Shown: positions 59,508 to 64,000 of the stretch, piece after piece
How positions within the stretch are numbered: position 1 is the stretch's first letter
Layout of the letters: each line of letters opens with the position of its first letter
Assembly: GCF_029961155.1 (NCBI RefSeq)
Contig: NZ_JASBRH010000001.1
Location: forward strand, 248,001 to 312,000
Source: Pontibacterium granulatum
GTDB lineage: Bacteria; Pseudomonadota; Gammaproteobacteria; Pseudomonadales; Balneatricaceae
Length of the DNA: 64,000 bases
Direction of reading: 5' to 3'
Position numbers and translations under genes: made by a program
The notes under the pieces: generated by a model
Database searches by the model: none
Seen by the model: only the letters and a program-made list of their open reading frames with translations
What the model was told of the DNA's origin: nothing

Positions 59508-60443
59508 ATGATTTGGCTTATTGGTGCTGGCCCTATGGCAGCAGATTACTCTCAGGTCCTAAAAGCGCTTGAACAGGAAAGTACAGTCATCGGACGCTCC
59601 AGGGAGAGTGCAGCCCGTTTTACTGAAAAAACGGGTATGCCGGTTGCTACCGGAGGGCTGACCGAGTTTTTGTCAACGACCCCTCAACTGCCTGACGCAG
59701 CGATTGTGGCGACTAGCGTAGAGCAACTTGCCGATGCCACGACACAGTTACTTAACTACGGTGTAAAAAAAATCCTTGTTGAAAAACCTGGCGGCTTAGA
59801 TAAAGCCTCAATTTCGGCCGTCGCAGAACTTGCTGAAACTAAAGGCTCAAAGGTACTGATCGCTTATAACCGACGTTTCTTTTCTTCGCTGAGGGCTGCA
59901 AAAGCCATGATTGAAGCTGATGGCGGTGTAACCTCATTTAATTTTGAAATTACTGAGTGGGCACATGTCATCGAAAAACTCGACAAAGACAAACAAACTC
60001 TGCAAACCTGGTTCCTTGCCAACACCACCCATGTCATTGATGCTGCATTTTATCTGGGCGGTACCCCAACAGATATTAGCGTCTACAACGATGGCTCGTT
60101 AAGCTGGCACCCCGCCGCCGCCCGCTTTGCCGGCGCCGGGATTACTGACCGCAACGCATTGTTTTCCTACTCCGGAAACTGGGAAGCCCCAGGACGCTGG
60201 GCGATGGAAGTGCTGACCGCCAAACACCGCTTCATCTTCAGACCATTTGAGCAGCTGCATGTACAAGAGATCGGCTCCGTTGCGATCAATCGAGCTAAGG
60301 TTAATGACAAGCTGGACCAGGAGTTCAAGCCGGGTCTGTATTTACAGTGTAAAAGCTTCATTGATGGTAACTTCCAGGATATGTGTCTGATTGACGAGCA
60401 ACTCAAGCATGCGGCCATCTACGAAAAAATGGCCGGCTACTAA
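59508..60443 (+). CDS. Gfo/Idh/MocA-family oxidoreductase
   Basis: NAD(P)-dependent sugar oxidoreductase-like protein of 311 residues. The N-terminal Rossmann fold starts MIWLIGAGPMAADYSQVLK and carries the family Lys in VEKPGGLDK (EKP motif). The C-terminal alpha/beta domain includes NTTHVIDAAFYLGG, where the His is likely catalytic. GAGGAGC precedes the ATG. Members of this family in polysaccharide loci oxidise or dehydrogenate UDP-sugars (for example WlbA/WbpB-like), but the exact substrate here is unknown. First gene of the plus-strand half of the glycan locus. Confidence 0.8.
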   Translation: MIWLIGAGPMAADYSQVLKALEQESTVIGRSRESAARFTEKTGMPVATGGLTEFLSTTPQLPDAAIVATSVEQLADATTQLLNYGVKKILVEKPGGLDKASISAVAELAETKGSKVLIAYNRRFFSSLRAAKAMIEADGGVTSFNFEITEWAHVIEKLDKDKQTLQTWFLANTTHVIDAAFYLGGTPTDISVYNDGSLSWHPAAARFAGAGITDRNALFSYSGNWEAPGRWAMEVLTAKHRFIFRPFEQLHVQEIGSVAINRAKVNDKLDQEFKPGLYLQCKSFIDGNFQDMCLIDEQLKHAAIYEKMAGY

Positions 60444-60469
60444 TCCATAGACTGCTCCAAAAATCTATT

Positions 60470-62203
60470 ATGGCCATTCGCATTTTTCTCAAGGTAGTTT
60501 TAGCTTTAACCAGGCGGGCATGGCGCTGGACGGAGGGCCTGTTTAATGCCGAGGAAAGAGTACTTTATCAATACGAAACCCTATTGAGGCGAAGTGCGCC
60601 ACAGGAGCTGTTGAAGCAGCATAACCAGTCCCCTCTGCAGTTTCGTAGCAGTAGCAAAAAGCAGCGCTACCAAAACCTGTTGGCGGGTGCCTATGAAAAC
60701 GTCGGCAATTACCAAGCTGCTCTTGAGGTACTGTTAGAAACCCAGAGCCCTGATAGTGCCAACCTGAGGTCGTGGGAGCACCTCCTGGCACTTGAAGCCA
60801 AAGCGGACACAACCGCTGTTTATGATCTATTCAGGGAACATAAAGATAGGCTACCCGCTTTATCCAGGCATTATTTGCAGTGCGTATACAGCGGCATTCA
60901 CAAAGAAGTTTTGCCGGACTGGACAGCAGCACTGGCGGTTTCTCAGAGAAAGTACAATGCCACCTATATAAACAGCCTTATAAATGCTGCGTTTATAAGA
61001 GATGAGGCTTGGGTTCTGCATGAAGTTGAGGCCCAGCTGTTAAGGGAGCTCACGCCTCTCAACAAACCCTTGAGGTTACGCTCATTTCGCCAGTTATCAG
61101 CGGTTTACTACAAATCCGGCGATCTACAACGCTCTATCGCCCTTGGTAAGGCACTAGATTACAAGGACATATCCCTAAAGCTAAATATCAGTTTAGGGAG
61201 TAGAGACCCCGTTCCTGCGCTAAACATCAGATCCGAGCTGTTAGCATCCTCTTTTCTAAGGGCTTATAAGCAAAAGAGCAGGCGAGATGGGGTAAAAACC
61301 CTGTTTCCCGAGAAGGACCTGTGCGGCGATGTATTCCTGCCCTTCTTTTACCGAGCCGAGTATGAAAAGCACGGCACCTTTCGTGCCATCTGTGATGAAC
61401 GTATGTTGTCTATCCACCAGCGCTCCTTTCCATACCTGAGTTTTATACCCAAGACATCGGCAAGAAAGCGGGCATTACAACCGGATATGTTCAAGAACAT
61501 ATCACCAAGGTTGGCTAACTTTATCGACAGACCCACGCGAGATGCGCTGAAAGATTCCGCTTTTTTTAGAATCGATTCAACGGAACACTTTGACTCAATC
61601 TACTGTCAGGAGAACCGCCACAGCGGCTGGCTGATCCCATGTCCCGAGCGTGTAAACTACTGGCAAAGTTACATCGATAATTTAGACACGAAATATGTCA
61701 TAGGTTTTTGTAGCGGTTCCACCGTCAGCACGCCAAACAGGGATATCCACATGGTTCCCCTAGAGTACTGGGCGGCTATTTTCAACTTAAGTGATACCAC
61801 ATTTATCAATCTTAATGCGGCATTTTCCGAAGAGCAGTGCCAGCATCTATCTGATACGTACTCTGCTAAGGTCATCACTCCAGCGTTTGACCTCTATAAT
61901 GATTTCGAAAACTTACTGGCGTTAATGAGTTGTCTCGATTATGCGATCGTACCATCAAATAACATGATGGATATGGCAGCATCTGTCGGCACAGATACCA
62001 TTGTCTTATCCCCCACCGGCATCATGTCTGGCTGGATCCCTCCAGGTGAGGACAAATACGTTTTCTCTAAACATGTTTATTTTATTACTCGCGAGAACAG
62101 CGATCAGACTAAGCCGGGAATGGTGACAAAAGCGGTAGAGAGAATAGAGCGCAAGCTTACCCCACCAAACGAAGTGGGGGATACCACTTCAAACACATAC
62201 TGA
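60470..62203 (+). CDS. Helical-repeat protein with a GT-B-like (GT9/TPR-GT) C-terminal domain
   Basis: A 577-residue protein, not recognised by name. Residues about 20-270 are helical with TPR-like spacing (for example YQNLLAGAYENVGNYQAALEVL and RQLSAVYYKSGDLQRSIALG). Residues about 395-560 read VIGFCSGSTVSTPNRDIHMV, LEYWAAIFNLSDTTFINLN and NLLALMSCLDYAIVPSNNMMDMAASVGTDTIVLSPTG. The order, including the aspartate of the CLDYAIVPSNN strand, resembles the nucleotide-sugar-binding half of ADP-heptose-type (GT9) and TPR-linked glycosyltransferases. There is no signal peptide. It lies 26 bp after the oxidoreductase gene. Glycosyltransfer onto a protein or glycan is inferred only. Confidence 0.5.
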   Translation: MAIRIFLKVVLALTRRAWRWTEGLFNAEERVLYQYETLLRRSAPQELLKQHNQSPLQFRSSSKKQRYQNLLAGAYENVGNYQAALEVLLETQSPDSANLRSWEHLLALEAKADTTAVYDLFREHKDRLPALSRHYLQCVYSGIHKEVLPDWTAALAVSQRKYNATYINSLINAAFIRDEAWVLHEVEAQLLRELTPLNKPLRLRSFRQLSAVYYKSGDLQRSIALGKALDYKDISLKLNISLGSRDPVPALNIRSELLASSFLRAYKQKSRRDGVKTLFPEKDLCGDVFLPFFYRAEYEKHGTFRAICDERMLSIHQRSFPYLSFIPKTSARKRALQPDMFKNISPRLANFIDRPTRDALKDSAFFRIDSTEHFDSIYCQENRHSGWLIPCPERVNYWQSYIDNLDTKYVIGFCSGSTVSTPNRDIHMVPLEYWAAIFNLSDTTFINLNAAFSEEQCQHLSDTYSAKVITPAFDLYNDFENLLALMSCLDYAIVPSNNMMDMAASVGTDTIVLSPTGIMSGWIPPGEDKYVFSKHVYFITRENSDQTKPGMVTKAVERIERKLTPPNEVGDTTSNTY

Positions 62204-62225
62204 ATCCGTTGCAATCACGAACTCT

Positions 62226-64000
62226 ATGACCCTTAGAAACCCAACCTATCGAAGCGATATAGAAGGCCTTCGCGGCATCGCGGTGATATCCGTGTTGTTA
62301 TTTCATGCTGGCTTCGACTTTGCTAGCGGCGGCTATATTGGCGTCGATGTGTTCTTTGTACTCAGCGGTTTTTTGGTGGCGGAGTCTATCCAAAACAGCA
62401 TCCAAGCCAACCGCTTCAGCGTCACCCAGTTTTATAAGAAGCGTTTTTTTCGAATTTTTCCTGCCGCACTTACCGTAGCGGCCCTCTGCCTACTGATTGG
62501 ATTGAATATTCTCTTCCCTGAAGAGCTAAAAGAACTTTCAGCAAGCGCACTTAGCTTCCTCTTATTATCTGCCAATAGCTGGGCCTCAGCATCGATCAAC
62601 TACTTCGGAATAGGGGTCGAGTATAAGCCGTTGATACACTACTGGAGCTTGTCGATTGAGCTTCAGTTCTACCTAATTTCCCCGTTGATTATAGGGTTAC
62701 TTCTAAAACACAAGCGTGAGAAGCACCTGATTGTCCTGTGCATCTTGGTAATGGCGATATCCTTTGTTTACGCCACCTTACAGGTAGAGGAAAACCCAAA
62801 CAAAAGTTACTTTTCAAGTATCATGAGGGCCTGGCAGTTTTTACTCGGCATTTCCCTGAGCCTTACCCTTCCCCTTATCAATGCAGCAAGAGTTGGTAAC
62901 CAAGTACAGAGCATTCTATCCAGCACAGGTATTTTGGCTCTCATCTTATCTGTTTATATATTCGACAACCGATCTAACTTCCCCGGCGCGGCGGCGCTTC
63001 TCCCCTGCCTGGGCACCCTGCTTATACTTGCCTTCTACAGCCCTGGGAGTTTTGCTGGTCGCACCCTTTCTTCATCTTGGTTACGCTTATTCGGTCTTAT
63101 TTCGTTCAGCCTATATCTGGTTCACCAACCACTATTTGCTTACTATAGAACCGTTCTTGGACGCCCCCTCAACGACAGCGAAACGTTACTCACTCTTGCT
63201 GTATCGATCGTCGCCGCCGGTATACTTTACATGCTTGTGGAAAAGCCTTTCCAGATCAGATCAAGCACACCTACCCATAAAAAGAGACTGTATGGCGTTT
63301 ATACGTTAACTACGCTCTGTTTAGCGCTGGGAATTTCATACGCAGGAAACCAAGAGAACCTACCTCAATTCACTTTAAGCCAGGAGGTCAACCGGTACCT
63401 TAAGTATCGTTATGAAAATAATCCCCGGTTGCGCGAGTGCAGAATAAGCAACCGTGAAATTGATCCGCATAACGCATGTATCTACGGCCCATCCCATTTA
63501 CCCAAAGCGGCCTTATGGGGTGATAGCCATGCGGATCAGCTCGCCTTCCCACTATCCGCTGCATTCGCATCCCATGGCTACTCACTCATTGAGTTTGCAA
63601 TTGCCGGATGCCCACCCATTTTAGATACTAAGTCCCCCAGCGGTAAGCGAATGTGTTCGGAGAATGTTCGGATCATCCTCGACCATATAGCACACAATAA
63701 AGAGATAGAGCATGTGGTCCTACATGCCTACTGGACAGGTTATATCGACAACCACCTGATCTATCCCAATAAACGGAACCCTCTGATAGATGATCAAGAG
63801 ACCTTAAACAGCTCTTTTGAAAGGGTGATCCGAGTGCTGCTGAATGCGGGTAAAAAAGTCCACCTAATCTATCCGGTGCCGCAGATGGAGGTGAATCCTC
63901 CTTTGTATATGGCCCGCAGAGCGCTGACCGGCTTAGGAACACAGGAGCCGAACATTGGAATCACACAACAAGATTTTGAAAGTCAGTCGTTATCAGCGCA
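62226..64000 (+). CDS. OafA/YrhL-type acyltransferase with SGNH domain, 3' end outside window
   Basis: The open frame from the ATG at 62226 to the window end encodes 591 residues without a stop. Residues about 5-345 form a ten-helix acyltransferase-3 domain starting RSDIEGLRGIAVISVLLFHAG (His27 is the expected catalytic His) and GYIGVDVFFVLSGFL. An SGNH hydrolase-like periplasmic domain follows from about residue 400, with the nucleophile motif GDSHADQL (432-439). Such fusions O-acetylate lipopolysaccharide or other surface glycans. No clear Shine-Dalgarno precedes the ATG; the start lies 22 bp after the previous stop. The catalytic Asp-x-x-His near the C-terminus is not yet reached. Confidence 0.9.
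   Translation, partial: MTLRNPTYRSDIEGLRGIAVISVLLFHAGFDFASGGYIGVDVFFVLSGFLVAESIQNSIQANRFSVTQFYKKRFFRIFPAALTVAALCLLIGLNILFPEELKELSASALSFLLLSANSWASASINYFGIGVEYKPLIHYWSLSIELQFYLISPLIIGLLLKHKREKHLIVLCILVMAISFVYATLQVEENPNKSYFSSIMRAWQFLLGISLSLTLPLINAARVGNQVQSILSSTGILALILSVYIFDNRSNFPGAAALLPCLGTLLILAFYSPGSFAGRTLSSSWLRLFGLISFSLYLVHQPLFAYYRTVLGRPLNDSETLLTLAVSIVAAGILYMLVEKPFQIRSSTPTHKKRLYGVYTLTTLCLALGISYAGNQENLPQFTLSQEVNRYLKYRYENNPRLRECRISNREIDPHNACIYGPSHLPKAALWGDSHADQLAFPLSAAFASHGYSLIEFAIAGCPPILDTKSPSGKRMCSENVRIILDHIAHNKEIEHVVLHAYWTGYIDNHLIYPNKRNPLIDDQETLNSSFERVIRVLLNAGKKVHLIYPVPQMEVNPPLYMARRALTGLGTQEPNIGITQQDFESQSLSA

Overview
The window looks like a chromosomal segment of a marine-type gammaproteobacterium, probably on the Oceanospirillales/Pseudomonadales side. 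The grounds are gene content and order: an EF-P/EpmA/EpmB set, a RegB/RegA-type redox two-component pair, the miaB-ybeZ-ybeY-corC-lnt and leuS-lptE-holA operons, a long proA-nadD-rsfS-rlmH-mrdA-mrdB-mltB-rlpA-dacA-dat-ybeD-lipB-lipA block, and a nudF-cpdA-yqiA-parE-parC block. The species cannot be named from the sequence alone.

Layout. 1-9.6 kb: 5' part of prfC (minus), glpD, regB-regA (plus), then a minus-strand run leuA - HolD-like protein - rimI, with a CbiM-like membrane protein beyond it, and a plus-strand PatB/MalY C-S lyase. leuA is preceded by a convincing leucine-rich leader peptide. 9.6-12.5 kb: a pair of REP-like hairpins, then the elongation factor P locus (epmA and efp minus, epmB plus). 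12.6-17.6 kb: a GT39 glycosyltransferase with a convergent GtrA/GtrB pair, acpH, a Bax-like glucosaminidase and a DUF1820 gene. 17.8-28.5 kb: plus-strand tRNA/rRNA maturation, lipoprotein and LPS-assembly genes (miaB to lnt, leuS-lptE-holA) and a small lipoprotein cytochrome c, followed by a gene-free stretch with a cluster of DnaA-box-like nonamers. 28.8-41.2 kb: minus-strand OsmC, lipoate synthesis and cell-elongation peptidoglycan genes, back to nadD and proA.

41.4-54.7 kb: a two-TM protein with a cyclase-like cytoplasmic domain, a membrane diguanylate cyclase, topoisomerase IV (parC, parE) with a type IV prepilin gene between the two subunits, then yqiA, cpdA, yqiB, a CheX-like gene and nudF, and a SulP transporter. 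The SulP gene abuts a decapitated GGDEF gene at 54.25-54.7 kb. The missing front of that gene coincides with the start of a more AT-rich surface-polysaccharide region.

54.7-64 kb: a glycan locus. Four overlapping or closely packed minus-strand genes match the PglF/PglE/PglD/PglC set that makes and primes an N,N'-diacetylbacillosamine-type sugar. Across a 389-bp divergent intergenic region lie a Gfo/Idh/MocA oxidoreductase, a helical-repeat protein with a GT-B-like C-terminus, and an OafA-type acyltransferase with an SGNH domain that runs off the window end.

No tRNA, rRNA, CRISPR array, transposase or integrase was recognised. The least ordinary items are the leuA leader, the cyclase-like protein at 41.5 kb, the prepilin inside the parE-parC pair, the DnaA-box cluster, and the truncated GGDEF gene marking the edge of the glycan island.
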